48,803 nucleotides of DNA, from contig NZ_FMYV01000010.1 of the NCBI RefSeq assembly GCF_900102615.1, positions 1-48,803 of the forward strand, given 5' to 3'. Below the pieces are notes generated by a model. That model saw only the letters and a list, made by a program, of their open reading frames with translations. It had not been told where the DNA came from and searched no databases. The stretch is from Geotoga petraea (GTDB lineage: Bacteria > Thermotogota > Thermotogae > Petrotogales > Petrotogaceae). A program made the position numbers and the translations under genes. Of the stretch, positions 9,429-17,386 are shown piece by piece. Numbering within the stretch: the stretch's first letter is position 1; each line of letters opens with the position of its first letter.

Positions 9429-9576
9429 CTCGTAATTATATTAATAAAATTGTATCACTTTTAAATTATAATATTATTTATATTAAAAATAAATTAATAT
9501 CTATGTATCAATTAATTAAGAAATAAAAATTTTTAGTATGTTAGAATCAAAGTGTAATGAAAAAATTTAATAAGTA

Positions 9577-9656
9577 ACCCTTTCCTATATAACTTCGGAA
9601 ATATGGTCCGAGAGTCTCTACCAAACAACCGTAAATTGTTTGACTATAGGAAGGGG
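9577..9656 (+). ncRNA. Guanine-type purine riboswitch aptamer
   Basis: All the conserved blocks of the purine aptamer are present in order: TATAA, ATATGG, GTCTCTACC, CCGTAAA and GACTAT, with loop-closing helices around them. P1 is long: CCCTTTCCTATA (9578-9589) pairs with TATAGGAAGGG (9645-9655). The specificity base in GACTAT is C, as in guanine/hypoxanthine sensors; adenine sensors have T there. It lies directly upstream of the purine synthesis operon, as expected for end-product control. Confidence 0.95.
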
Positions 9657-9731
9657 GTGCGGGTTATTAAAGCAGTCTAAACGACTGTTATAATTTGATT
9701 TTTTACAATGGCTATGTAAATAATGATTATA

Positions 9732-9779
9732 ATTACCCCACCTCTCTTCCTATCGAGAGGTGGGGTTAATTCTATTTTT
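9732..9779 (+). terminator. Riboswitch-controlled terminator/antiterminator
   Basis: CCCCACCTCTC (9736-9746) pairs with GAGAGGTGGGG (9755-9765), followed by TCTATTTTT. The loop and the end of the 5' arm carry CTTCCTAT (9746-9753), which is complementary to ATAGGAAG (9646-9653) in the P1 3' strand. When guanine stabilises P1 the terminator can form; without ligand the P1 strand can invade it. This predicts an OFF switch acting on transcription. Confidence 0.88.
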
Positions 9780-9792
9780 AGGAGGTTTTTAC

Positions 9793-10197
9793 ATGGCCAA
9801 AGTACTTGTTGTTGCTGGTAGTAAATCCGACGAAACTTTTGTAAAACAAGCACTGGATCTTTTCGATGAATGGAATATCGATTATAACTTTGAAGTTATG
9901 AGTGCACACAGAGACCTTGAAAAATTAACAGTTTACATCAAAAATTTAGATGATGATTACAAAGTAATAATAGCTGTTGCGGGTTTGGCCGCCGCCTTAC
10001 CTGGAGTTATCGCTTCTCTTTCTTCTCTCCCGGTTATTGGTGTCCCAAACGATGTCGGCCCTTTAAAAGGCGTAGATGCACTTCTTTCAATGGTTCAAAT
10101 GCCCAAAGGAGTCCCCGTTGCTACTATGGGAATTGGAAACCACGGAATGAAAAACGCTGCATACTTCACAAAGAGACTTTTGAAGGAGGGGAAATAA
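9793..10197 (+). CDS. purE: Phosphoribosylaminoimidazole carboxylase/mutase, PurE
   Basis: 134 residues, starting at ATG 9793 with AGGAGGT upstream. It has the phosphate-binding GSKSD (9-13), the catalytic AHR (H39), VIGVP and the class I-like ending LLSMVQMPKGVPVATMGIG. Where class I enzymes have GGAAHLPG, it reads GLAAALPG (A68 in place of histidine). No purK, needed to make the substrate of class I PurE, is in this cluster. It either rearranges N5-CAIR (with purK elsewhere) or carboxylates AIR directly. First gene of the pur operon, behind the guanine switch; its stop overlaps the purC start (TAATG). Confidence 0.92.
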   Translation: MAKVLVVAGSKSDETFVKQALDLFDEWNIDYNFEVMSAHRDLEKLTVYIKNLDDDYKVIIAVAGLAAALPGVIASLSSLPVIGVPNDVGPLKGVDALLSMVQMPKGVPVATMGIGNHGMKNAAYFTKRLLKEGK

Positions 10198-10904
10198 TGA
10201 ATTTATCAGATTTAAAATTCATGTACGAAGGAAAAGCTAAAAAATTATACGAATATGATGAAGATAAAACGCTAATATACTACAAAGACGACGTAACTGC
10301 TAATAATGGAGAAATGAAAGACAACATGAAGGGAAAAGGTAATATAAACAAGAAATTTTCAGTTTACTTTTTTAAAATGCTCGAAGAAAAAGGCATAGAA
10401 ACTCATTTTGTTGAGGATGTTGATGAAAATTCATTTATAGCAGAAAAAGTAGACATAATTCCTTTAGAAGTTATAGTTAGAAACTATGCCGCAGGGAGCT
10501 TTTGTAGAAGATACGGTGTTGAAAAAGGTATGAAACTTGAATTTCCTTTAGTTGAATTTTCTTTAAAAGATGACACTCTTGGCGATCCAATGATTTCAAA
10601 AGATGCAGCTTTGGCAATAAAGCTAACTGATGAAAAAACCATTAATTATCTTAAAGATCAAGCCCTCAAAATTAACAAAATTTTGAATAATTATTTTTTA
10701 GAAAAAAACATAATTTTAGTCGACTATAAATTGGAATTTGGTATTAAGAATGGAAAAATAATTCTCGCTGATGAAATATCCCCGGACACATGTAGATTTT
10801 GGGATTCTAAAACAAAAGAATCTTTAGATAAAGATGTATATAGAGAATCAAAAGGCAACTTGGTAGACACTTACAGCTCTCTAACAAGGAGGCTGGGTCT
10901 ATGA
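10197..10904 (+). CDS. purC: SAICAR synthetase, PurC
   Basis: 235 residues, normal for the family. It joins aspartate to CAIR using ATP. The N-terminus MYEGKAKKLYEYDEDKTLIYYKDDVTANNG is the classical PurC opening, and the catalytic/ATP-binding signatures EVIVRNYAAGS, DPMISKDAA and ADEISPDTCRFWD are intact. It begins within the purE stop codon and ends with a 4-base overlap with purS, so translation is coupled. Confidence 0.97.
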   Translation: MNLSDLKFMYEGKAKKLYEYDEDKTLIYYKDDVTANNGEMKDNMKGKGNINKKFSVYFFKMLEEKGIETHFVEDVDENSFIAEKVDIIPLEVIVRNYAAGSFCRRYGVEKGMKLEFPLVEFSLKDDTLGDPMISKDAALAIKLTDEKTINYLKDQALKINKILNNYFLEKNIILVDYKLEFGIKNGKIILADEISPDTCRFWDSKTKESLDKDVYRESKGNLVDTYSSLTRRLGL

Positions 10905-11164
10905 ATAAATTCGACTTTGAGGTGAAAATATCTTTAAAAAAAGGTATTTTGGATACACAAGGGATGGCTACAGAAAAAGTTTTAAAAAGAATGGGGTATA
11001 ACATAAATTCGATAAATTTTGGAAAAGATATAAAATTTAGTCTTGAATCAAAAGATGAAAATAGTGCAAGAAAAATTGCTGAACAAATAGCACACGGGGT
11101 TCTTACAAACCCTGTGTTAGAAACTTACGAGTTAAATATAATCAAACCAGAAGGTGAAAATTAA
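10901..11164 (+). CDS. purS: FGAM synthase subunit PurS
   Basis: 87 residues matching the small dimeric PurS subunit (FEVKISLKKGILDTQGMATEKVLKRMGYN), which bridges PurQ and the small form of PurL. Its presence agrees with the short PurL further down. The start overlaps purC by four bases and the stop overlaps purQ by one. Confidence 0.95.
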   Translation: MNKFDFEVKISLKKGILDTQGMATEKVLKRMGYNINSINFGKDIKFSLESKDENSARKIAEQIAHGVLTNPVLETYELNIIKPEGEN

Positions 11165-11838
11165 TGCCTAAAATAAAAGCTGGTGTAATTGTTTTCCCAG
11201 GGTCTAATTGCGATAGAGACGCGGGATTTGCACTTGAAAAAATAGGTTTTGATTACGATTATATTTGGCATGATTTTGAAAAGGTTTTAGATTATGATTT
11301 TTTATTTTTGCCTGGTGGGTTTTCTTATGGAGATTATTTAAGAGCTGGGGCATTGGCAAAGTTTTCTCCAGTTATGAAAAATGTTGAAAAATTCATTGAA
11401 AACGAAAGAGGTCTTGTGCTTGGTGTTTGTAATGGATTTCAGATACTTACAGAATCAGGAATATTAAAAGGTGCTCTTTCGCAAAATGAAAAGATGAAAT
11501 TCATTTGTGATGATGTTGATGTTGAAATAAAAAATAGAAAATCTCCATTCACAAAGTATATAGAAAAAGAAACTTTGGAAATACCAATTGCCCATATGGA
11601 CGGAAATTTCAAAATAGAAGAAAAAGATTACAAAGAACTTAAAAATAATGATCAAATTGTATTTGAATACAAAGATAATCCAAACGGTTCATATAAAAAT
11701 ATTGCTGGAATAATGAACGATAAGAAAAATGTCCTCGGTATGATGCCTCATCCAGAGAGAAATGCTGTCAAACTTCTGGGAAATGGAGATGGAGCTTCTA
11801 TCTTACTTTCTATTAGGAGGTTTTTAGAAAATGAATAA
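11164..11838 (+). CDS. purQ: FGAM synthase glutaminase subunit PurQ
   Basis: 224 residues with the class I glutamine amidotransferase triad: the nucleophile C89 in VLGVCNGFQ, and the His-Glu pair in MMPHPERN. It releases ammonia from glutamine for PurL. The N-terminal VIVFPGSNCDRDA is typical of PurQ. It overlaps purL by 8 bases, inside which the purL ribosome binding site (AGGAGG) lies. Confidence 0.97.
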   Translation: MPKIKAGVIVFPGSNCDRDAGFALEKIGFDYDYIWHDFEKVLDYDFLFLPGGFSYGDYLRAGALAKFSPVMKNVEKFIENERGLVLGVCNGFQILTESGILKGALSQNEKMKFICDDVDVEIKNRKSPFTKYIEKETLEIPIAHMDGNFKIEEKDYKELKNNDQIVFEYKDNPNGSYKNIAGIMNDKKNVLGMMPHPERNAVKLLGNGDGASILLSIRRFLENE

Positions 11839-14005
11839 GACAATAGGCACAACAGAACTGGCTATTGCATTAGGATTATCCGAAGAAGAATTCAATTTGA
11901 TCAAAGATAAATTAGGCAGAGAACCAAATGAGTTCGAAACATATCTTTTTTCAGCACAATGGTCTGAACACTGTGGTTATAAACATTCAAAGAGTTTACT
12001 AAAAAAATTACCAGTTAATATAGAAGATGAAAACGCTGGATATATAAAAATCGATGAAAACGCAATCGTTTTTAAAGTCGAAAGCCATAATCACCCAAGT
12101 GCAGTAGAACCTTATCAAGGGGCTGCAACGGGGATTGGTGGTATAGTTAGAGATGTTCTGGCTATGGGGGCAAGGCCTATAGCTCTTTTAGATTCTTTGA
12201 GATTTGGTGATCTCAAAGACCCAATATCTAAAAATATTTTCGAAGGTGTTGTCCACGGGATTAGTGGATATGGAAACTCTATAGGTGTTCCAACGGTAGC
12301 TGGAGAAACTTACTTCAACAAAACATATTCCACAAATCCTCTGGTTAACGTAATGTGTGTAGGAATAGCTAAAGAATCAGAATTAACTTACTCAAAAGCA
12401 AAAGAACACAACAAATACTTTGTTTATTTTGGTGCTAAAACTGGAAGAGACGGAATCCACGGTGCTTCTTTTGCATCAAAAGAATTATCCGGGAAAGATG
12501 ACAGGCCATCTGTACAGGTTGGGGATCCATTTTCTGAAAAAAATCTAATTGAAGCAACATTAGAAGTTTTAAAAATACCAGGTGTTTTGGCAAGCCAAGA
12601 TATGGGGGCAGCAGGATTATTAAGTTCTTCATCAGAAATGGCTTACAAAGGTAACCTTGGTTTTGAATTATATTTAGACCAGGTCCCAATTAGAGAAGAA
12701 AATATGAAACCCTGGGAAATGATGCTTTCTGAATCACAAGAAAGGATGCTTTTTCTTATAGAACCTGGAACTGAAAAACAGATTAAAAAAATTGCAGATA
12801 AATATTTTTTAGAAATGTCCGTAATCGGAAAAACTACTTATGAAAGAAACATGAAAGCATATTTTAATCGAGAAGAACTCTGTAATTTGTCTCTTGAACA
12901 TTTGGTAAACGCTCCAAATTTAGTCATAAAAGCAGAAACCCCTAACTATTTCTATGTTCACAGAGCAAGAAAAAATCCAAATATAACCAAACACCCTAAA
13001 ATGATATTCTCAGAACTTTTAAAACATCCAAACATAGCTTCAAAAGAATGGGTTTACAAACAATATGATTACAAAGTTGGAAATAGCACCGTTATAACTC
13101 CAGGGAATGCAGACGCTTCTGTAATATGGATTAAAGGTAGCGATAAAGGAATAGCCATGACCATAGATGGAAATGGCCCTATGACGTTCTTAAACCCCTA
13201 CGAAGGTAGTAGAAATATTGTTTTTGAAGCCGCAAGAAACCTTGTATCTGTTGGAGCTACCCCGAAAGGGGTCACAGATAACATGAATTTTGGAAATCCA
13301 GAACAATTAGAAGTGGTTTGGCAATTTGAACAGTCTATAAAAGGTATATCTTCTGCTTGTAGAGAACTGGAAACTCCAGTAACTGGAGGGAATGTTAGTT
13401 TTTACAATGAATCAGGAGATTCTGCGATTTACCCCACACCTGTCATTGGTATGGTTGGGGAAGTAAAAAATATAAACAATATAATGACTATGGATTTCAA
13501 ATTTCCATCAGATTTAGTTTACCTCGTTGGAAAAACAACTATAAACAGAGATTACTTAGGTGGAAGTTTGTACCAAGAAATAGCTGGAGATTTTATCGGT
13601 GGAGAAGTAGACAAAGTTAGAACTCTTTTCGAACTCGGGCTTCATAAATCAATATTGAAAATAATAGAAGAAAACATTGCTAATGCCGTACATGATGTTT
13701 CAAAAGGTGGAATAGCAATTGCCCTTGCTGAAATGGCTATAAAAGGTCAAAAAGGGTTTAAAGGTTTAGTTGGTGAAAACAACGAAGAATTCTTTGGCGA
13801 GAATCAATCGAGATTTATAGTCACAGTTCCAAGTGAAAATAAAGAAGTATTTTTGCAAACTATGTCAAAAATGAAAATGGAATACAAAAAAATTGGTAGA
13901 GTTCTTCCAGAAGAATATGGTTTTGATTGTGGTTTTGGAAAAGTGGATATGGAAGAGATGAAAAAATATTATTATGATTCTATTCCAAATGCTATGGAGG
14001 ATTAA
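11831..14005 (+). CDS. purL: FGAM synthase small-form PurL
   Basis: 724 residues, the length of the small PurL that needs PurS and PurQ. It carries the ATP/substrate signatures SHNHPSAVEPYQGAATGIGG and DMGAAGL, and a second AIRS-like half (TGGNVSFYNE, HDVSKGGIAIALAEMA). It uses ATP and ammonia to turn FGAR into FGAM. Fourth step of the pathway; purF starts two bases after its stop. Confidence 0.97.
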   Translation: MNKTIGTTELAIALGLSEEEFNLIKDKLGREPNEFETYLFSAQWSEHCGYKHSKSLLKKLPVNIEDENAGYIKIDENAIVFKVESHNHPSAVEPYQGAATGIGGIVRDVLAMGARPIALLDSLRFGDLKDPISKNIFEGVVHGISGYGNSIGVPTVAGETYFNKTYSTNPLVNVMCVGIAKESELTYSKAKEHNKYFVYFGAKTGRDGIHGASFASKELSGKDDRPSVQVGDPFSEKNLIEATLEVLKIPGVLASQDMGAAGLLSSSSEMAYKGNLGFELYLDQVPIREENMKPWEMMLSESQERMLFLIEPGTEKQIKKIADKYFLEMSVIGKTTYERNMKAYFNREELCNLSLEHLVNAPNLVIKAETPNYFYVHRARKNPNITKHPKMIFSELLKHPNIASKEWVYKQYDYKVGNSTVITPGNADASVIWIKGSDKGIAMTIDGNGPMTFLNPYEGSRNIVFEAARNLVSVGATPKGVTDNMNFGNPEQLEVVWQFEQSIKGISSACRELETPVTGGNVSFYNESGDSAIYPTPVIGMVGEVKNINNIMTMDFKFPSDLVYLVGKTTINRDYLGGSLYQEIAGDFIGGEVDKVRTLFELGLHKSILKIIEENIANAVHDVSKGGIAIALAEMAIKGQKGFKGLVGENNEEFFGENQSRFIVTVPSENKEVFLQTMSKMKMEYKKIGRVLPEEYGFDCGFGKVDMEEMKKYYYDSIPNAMED

Positions 14006-14007
14006 CT

Positions 14008-15378
14008 ATGTTGATGGAGGAATGTGGAGTTTTTGGAACTTATTTAAAAGAAGGTAATATAGCTCCTTCATACGTTGTTGAAGGGCTTATGGCTTTGCAA
14101 CACAGAGGTCAAGAAGCAGCAGGAGTTTCTTATACAAAAGGCGAAAAAATAGAGAGCTTTAAAGAACTTGGAACAGTTGGAGCTATTTTCAATAAAAAAA
14201 CCCTTTCAAATATGAAAGGGAAAATATCTATAGGGCATGTAAGGTATTCTACAAAAGGTACTCCCGATATCACTGGTGCACAACCATTTACAGCAAATTA
14301 CGCTAATTCATCTTTCTCAATAGCCCATAACGGTCAGATAGAAAATTCAGAAAAACTGAAAAACGAACTGGAGAAAAAAGGGATCATTTTTTTGACGGAC
14401 TCCGATACAGAAATTGTTTTGCACTTGTTGGTTTCTAAATTAAGAAAATCTCCAGATAAGTGGACGTTAGAAGAAATTTCAAAAATAATATTCGAAAATA
14501 TTGGCCCATCATACTCACTAATCATAATGTTTAAAAACAGAATGATAGCAATAAGAGATAAAAAAGGATACAGACCTCTTTCTTTTTATGAAGACGAACA
14601 CGGATATTATTTTTCTTCAGAAGATTGTGGTTTAAGATTTTTATCTCCAAACATGAAAAAGATAAGAGACGTAAAACCTGGAGAAGCAATCGAAATTACT
14701 GAAAAAGGTGTTAAAAATGTACAGTATGAAACGCAAAAATACAGTCATTGTTTTTTCGAACATGTGTATTTTTCAAGACCTGATTCAAATGTTTTCGGAA
14801 GAAATGCTCACCAAATGAGAGAAAGAATGGGAGAACAATGTGCGATAGAAAATCCTGTTGATGCAGACATTGTAGTTCCTGTTATGGAATCTGGACTTTC
14901 TGCAGCTATGGGATATTCAAAAATGTCTGGAATCCCTGTTGAAATGGGGTTGATCAGGAACAGATATATTGGGAGAACTTTCATACACCCAGAACAAACA
15001 GAAAGAAAAATAGGCGTAAAAAGAAAGCTAACCCCAATATACGAAGTGATAAAAAACAAAAGGATAATTTTGGTGGATGACTCAATAGTTAGGGGAACTA
15101 CAATGACAGAAATAGTAGATTTGCTAAGGCAGTATAGAGCCAGAGAAGTTCATGTTAGAATATCTTCTCCTGCAGTAGTCTCAACATGTAGTTGGGGAGT
15201 AAATATTCCAGATAAAAAAGAATTAATAGCCAGTCAAAAGAATGTCAAACAAATTGAAAAACACATAAACGCTGATTCTTTGGGATATCTATCTTTAAAA
15301 GGCGTAAGAAAAATACTGAACTTTGATCATGAAAATTATTGTTTACATTGTTTTATAAAAAATAATTTGGAGGAATAA
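14008..15378 (+). CDS. purF: Amidophosphoribosyltransferase PurF (propeptide and Fe-S type)
   Basis: 456 residues. It commits PRPP to purines by adding the amide nitrogen of glutamine. A five-residue propeptide (MLMEE) precedes the catalytic Cys6, which becomes N-terminal after self-cleavage. The glutaminase domain (6-230) is followed by the PRPP loop VDDSIVRGTT (356-365). C248, C394, C445 and C448 (CLHC) fit the four 4Fe-4S ligands of Bacillus-type PurF, which make the enzyme oxygen-sensitive. ATG 14008 is preceded by ATGGAGG, 7 bases away. Confidence 0.96.
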   Translation: MLMEECGVFGTYLKEGNIAPSYVVEGLMALQHRGQEAAGVSYTKGEKIESFKELGTVGAIFNKKTLSNMKGKISIGHVRYSTKGTPDITGAQPFTANYANSSFSIAHNGQIENSEKLKNELEKKGIIFLTDSDTEIVLHLLVSKLRKSPDKWTLEEISKIIFENIGPSYSLIIMFKNRMIAIRDKKGYRPLSFYEDEHGYYFSSEDCGLRFLSPNMKKIRDVKPGEAIEITEKGVKNVQYETQKYSHCFFEHVYFSRPDSNVFGRNAHQMRERMGEQCAIENPVDADIVVPVMESGLSAAMGYSKMSGIPVEMGLIRNRYIGRTFIHPEQTERKIGVKRKLTPIYEVIKNKRIILVDDSIVRGTTMTEIVDLLRQYRAREVHVRISSPAVVSTCSWGVNIPDKKELIASQKNVKQIEKHINADSLGYLSLKGVRKILNFDHENYCLHCFIKNNLEE

Positions 15379-15380
15379 GC

Positions 15381-16340
15381 ATGAATTATTCTGAAAGTGG
15401 CGTAAATATAAAAGAAGCAGATGAAATGGTTAATGAAATCAAATCATATATAGGACAAAATATAGGATTATACGGGGGACTATTCCCAATATACAAATAT
15501 TTAAAAGATTATGAAAAACCTGTTCTTGTTTCTTCGACCGATGGCGTTGGGACTAAAATGATTCTTTTAGAAAAAGAAAATCGAATGGATATCGCAGCAC
15601 AAGATCTAATAGCTATGAATGTCAACGATTTAGTTTGCATGGGAGCAAAACCTTTGTTTTTTATGGACTACTACGCTACTGGAAAACTAAAAAAAGAGCA
15701 GGCGAATATTTTTATAAAATCTTTATCAAAAATCTTAGAAGATATTGATTGCGAGTTACTCGGAGGGGAAACCGCCGAACTACCTGGATTATTCAACAAA
15801 TCTTCTGTAGATGTTGGTGGATTTGTGGTTGGAATAGTTGAAGAAAATAAAATTTTAAAATTCCAAAATGTAGAAGAAAACGACATTGCCATAGGAATAT
15901 CTTCTTCCGGAATTCACAGCAATGGTTATTCGTTGGTTAGAAAATTATTGGATGAAGGATTAATAGAGTACAATCCAAAAATAATAGAACCAACAAAATT
16001 ATACGTAAAACAAACTCTGAAAATAACAGATTATATCCACGGAGCTGCTCATATAACTGGTGGCGGAATAGAAGGGAACTTGTCGAGAATTATTCCTAAA
16101 GGATTAGGAACAGAAATAGATTTCAACTGGGAAATGCCAAAAATTTTTGAAGATATTGCAAACTCTGGAGTAAAAATAAAAGAAATGTTCAATACTTTTA
16201 ACATGGGGATAGGTATGGTCTATATTTTACCAGAGAAAAATTTTAAAAAAGTAGAAGAAATTTTAAACGAATTTGATGAAAAAGTTATGTTTAAATCTAA
16301 AATTACAAAATCAGATAAAAAAGTGATGATCAAATATTGA
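15381..16340 (+). CDS. purM: AIR synthetase, PurM
   Basis: 319 residues. It closes the imidazole ring of FGAM with ATP to give AIR. Conserved blocks are present: SSTDGVGTKMILL, GGETAELPG, GISSSGIHSNGYSLVRKL and the Gly-rich HITGGGIEGNLSRI. GGAGG before the ATG at 15381 supports the start. Slightly shorter than the usual ~340 residues at the C-terminus. Its TGA overlaps the TTG start of purN. Confidence 0.96.
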   Translation: MNYSESGVNIKEADEMVNEIKSYIGQNIGLYGGLFPIYKYLKDYEKPVLVSSTDGVGTKMILLEKENRMDIAAQDLIAMNVNDLVCMGAKPLFFMDYYATGKLKKEQANIFIKSLSKILEDIDCELLGGETAELPGLFNKSSVDVGGFVVGIVEENKILKFQNVEENDIAIGISSSGIHSNGYSLVRKLLDEGLIEYNPKIIEPTKLYVKQTLKITDYIHGAAHITGGGIEGNLSRIIPKGLGTEIDFNWEMPKIFEDIANSGVKIKEMFNTFNMGIGMVYILPEKNFKKVEEILNEFDEKVMFKSKITKSDKKVMIKY

Positions 16341-16882
16341 AAAAAATAGTAATTATGGCTTCTGGCAACGGAAGCAATTTTGAAAATATAGTAAAAAAAT
16401 TGGGAAATCAAGTTGATATAGAACTTTTTAGTGAAAATAAAAATGCTTATGTAATTAAAAGAGCAGAAAAATTAAAGGTGAAAACCCATATTATAGATTT
16501 CAAATCTTATTATAGGGATGAATATGATGAAAAATTGTATAACCTTCTAAAAAAACAAACCCCTGAATTGATTGTTTTAGCTGGTTATATGAAATTACTA
16601 TCTCCCAAAATAGTAGATAAATTTAAAATCATTAATATTCATCCCTCTCTTTTACCCGCTTTTCCAGGTGTCAATTCAATTAAAAAAGCATATAATTATG
16701 GAGTAAAAATAACTGGTGTGACAGTTCATTGGGTTGATAATGGAATTGACACTGGGAAAATAATAGAACAAAAATCTTTAAAAATCGATAAAGGTATTTC
16801 ATTAGAAAAACTCGAGGAAAAAATCCATGAAATAGAACATGAAATTTACCCCTGTGTATTAAAAAAGCTGCTTGGCCTGTAA
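16337..16882 (+). CDS. purN: GAR transformylase, PurN
   Basis: 181 residues. It transfers a formyl group from 10-formyl-THF to GAR. The N-terminal KKIVIMASGNGSNFE and the catalytic block IHPSLLPAFPGVNSIKKAYNYGVKITGVTVHWVDNGIDTG are typical; the H, N and D of the active site are present. The start is TTG at 16337, overlapping the purM stop (TTGA); the next ATG would delete the conserved first strand. Last gene of the operon, followed by a terminator. Confidence 0.94.
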   Translation: MKKIVIMASGNGSNFENIVKKLGNQVDIELFSENKNAYVIKRAEKLKVKTHIIDFKSYYRDEYDEKLYNLLKKQTPELIVLAGYMKLLSPKIVDKFKIINIHPSLLPAFPGVNSIKKAYNYGVKITGVTVHWVDNGIDTGKIIEQKSLKIDKGISLEKLEEKIHEIEHEIYPCVLKKLLGL

Positions 16883-16932
16883 CTCAGCATTTTACGCCTA
16901 ACGCCTGTTGGAGTGAATGATAAAATCAATTG

Positions 16933-16967
16933 AGCACACTTGAAAAATCAAGTGTGCTTTTTATTTT
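16933..16967 (+). terminator. Terminator of the pur operon
   Basis: Perfect 11-bp stem AGCACACTTGA / TCAAGTGTGCT with an AAAA loop, followed by TTTTATTTT. Confidence 0.92.
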
Positions 16968-17057
16968 GAAAAAATATATAAACAATAGTAGAATATGAAT
17001 ATGTAAAAATTGTTTCACAATTTTTGTTATTGGATGTTGGTTGTTAGTTGTTAAAAT

Positions 17058-17109
17058 CTCCTCTGAATATATCAGAGGAGTGGACCACTTTATTGGTGGG
17101 GAGTTTAGG
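17058..17109 (+). repeat. Two-stem repeat, copy 1
   Basis: Stem 1 CTCCTCTGA / TCAGAGGAG, stem 2 ACCA / TGGT, then GGGGAGTTTAGG. Same architecture as the copies at 17271, 31511, 31582, 31646, 31719 and 48483, with changes in one arm matched in the other. Confidence 0.75.
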
Positions 17110-17122
17110 TACTTGGATAAAG

Positions 17123-17177
17123 ACAATGAAGAAATATAAAAACTCCAATACTTTTCTTTTTTATATTTCTTCATTGT
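17123..17177. repeat. 55-bp MITE-like element with perfect 20-bp terminal inverted repeats
   Basis: ACAATGAAGAAATATAAAAA (17123-17142) returns as its exact reverse complement at 17158-17177. The 15-base centre, read on the minus strand, carries GAAAAGTATTGGAG, which also lies next to the left terminal repeat of the 193-bp element at 45113-45305. It looks like an internally deleted member of that family. Confidence 0.7.
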
Positions 17178-17270
17178 TTAATACATTGTTGAAAACTTTT
17201 GTGTATGTCATGTCTACTAAACGAAGTGCATGGAGACAACCCATCAATCAATTTTCGAAGAAAATTAGAT

Positions 17271-17330
17271 CCCCTCTAAAATGGTTGTTAGAGGGGACGT
17301 GCGCAGCACAGGGGTGTTTTAGAGTTTTTA
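17271..17330 (+). repeat. Two-stem repeat, copy 2
   Basis: Stem 1 CCCCTCTAA / TTAGAGGGG, then GTGC / GCAC as stem 2, then GGGGTGTTTTAGAG. Nearly the same outer parts as the copies at 31511 and 31719, with a different second stem. Confidence 0.75.
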
Positions 17331-17386
17331 AAAATGCACTTAACCAACAACCTCCAACCAACAACAATATAAAGGAGTGATTCTTA

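Larger units (their letters stand above)
16968..17370. repeat. Gene-free block of hairpin repeats
   Basis: No gene is seen between purN and the peptidase. The block holds a TTGTTRG-type tract with an AAATTG-TTTCA-CAATTT hairpin (17005-17056), two copies of the two-stem repeat (17058-17109 and 17271-17330), and a 55-bp inverted-repeat element (17123-17177). Each type also occurs elsewhere in the window. Confidence 0.75.
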
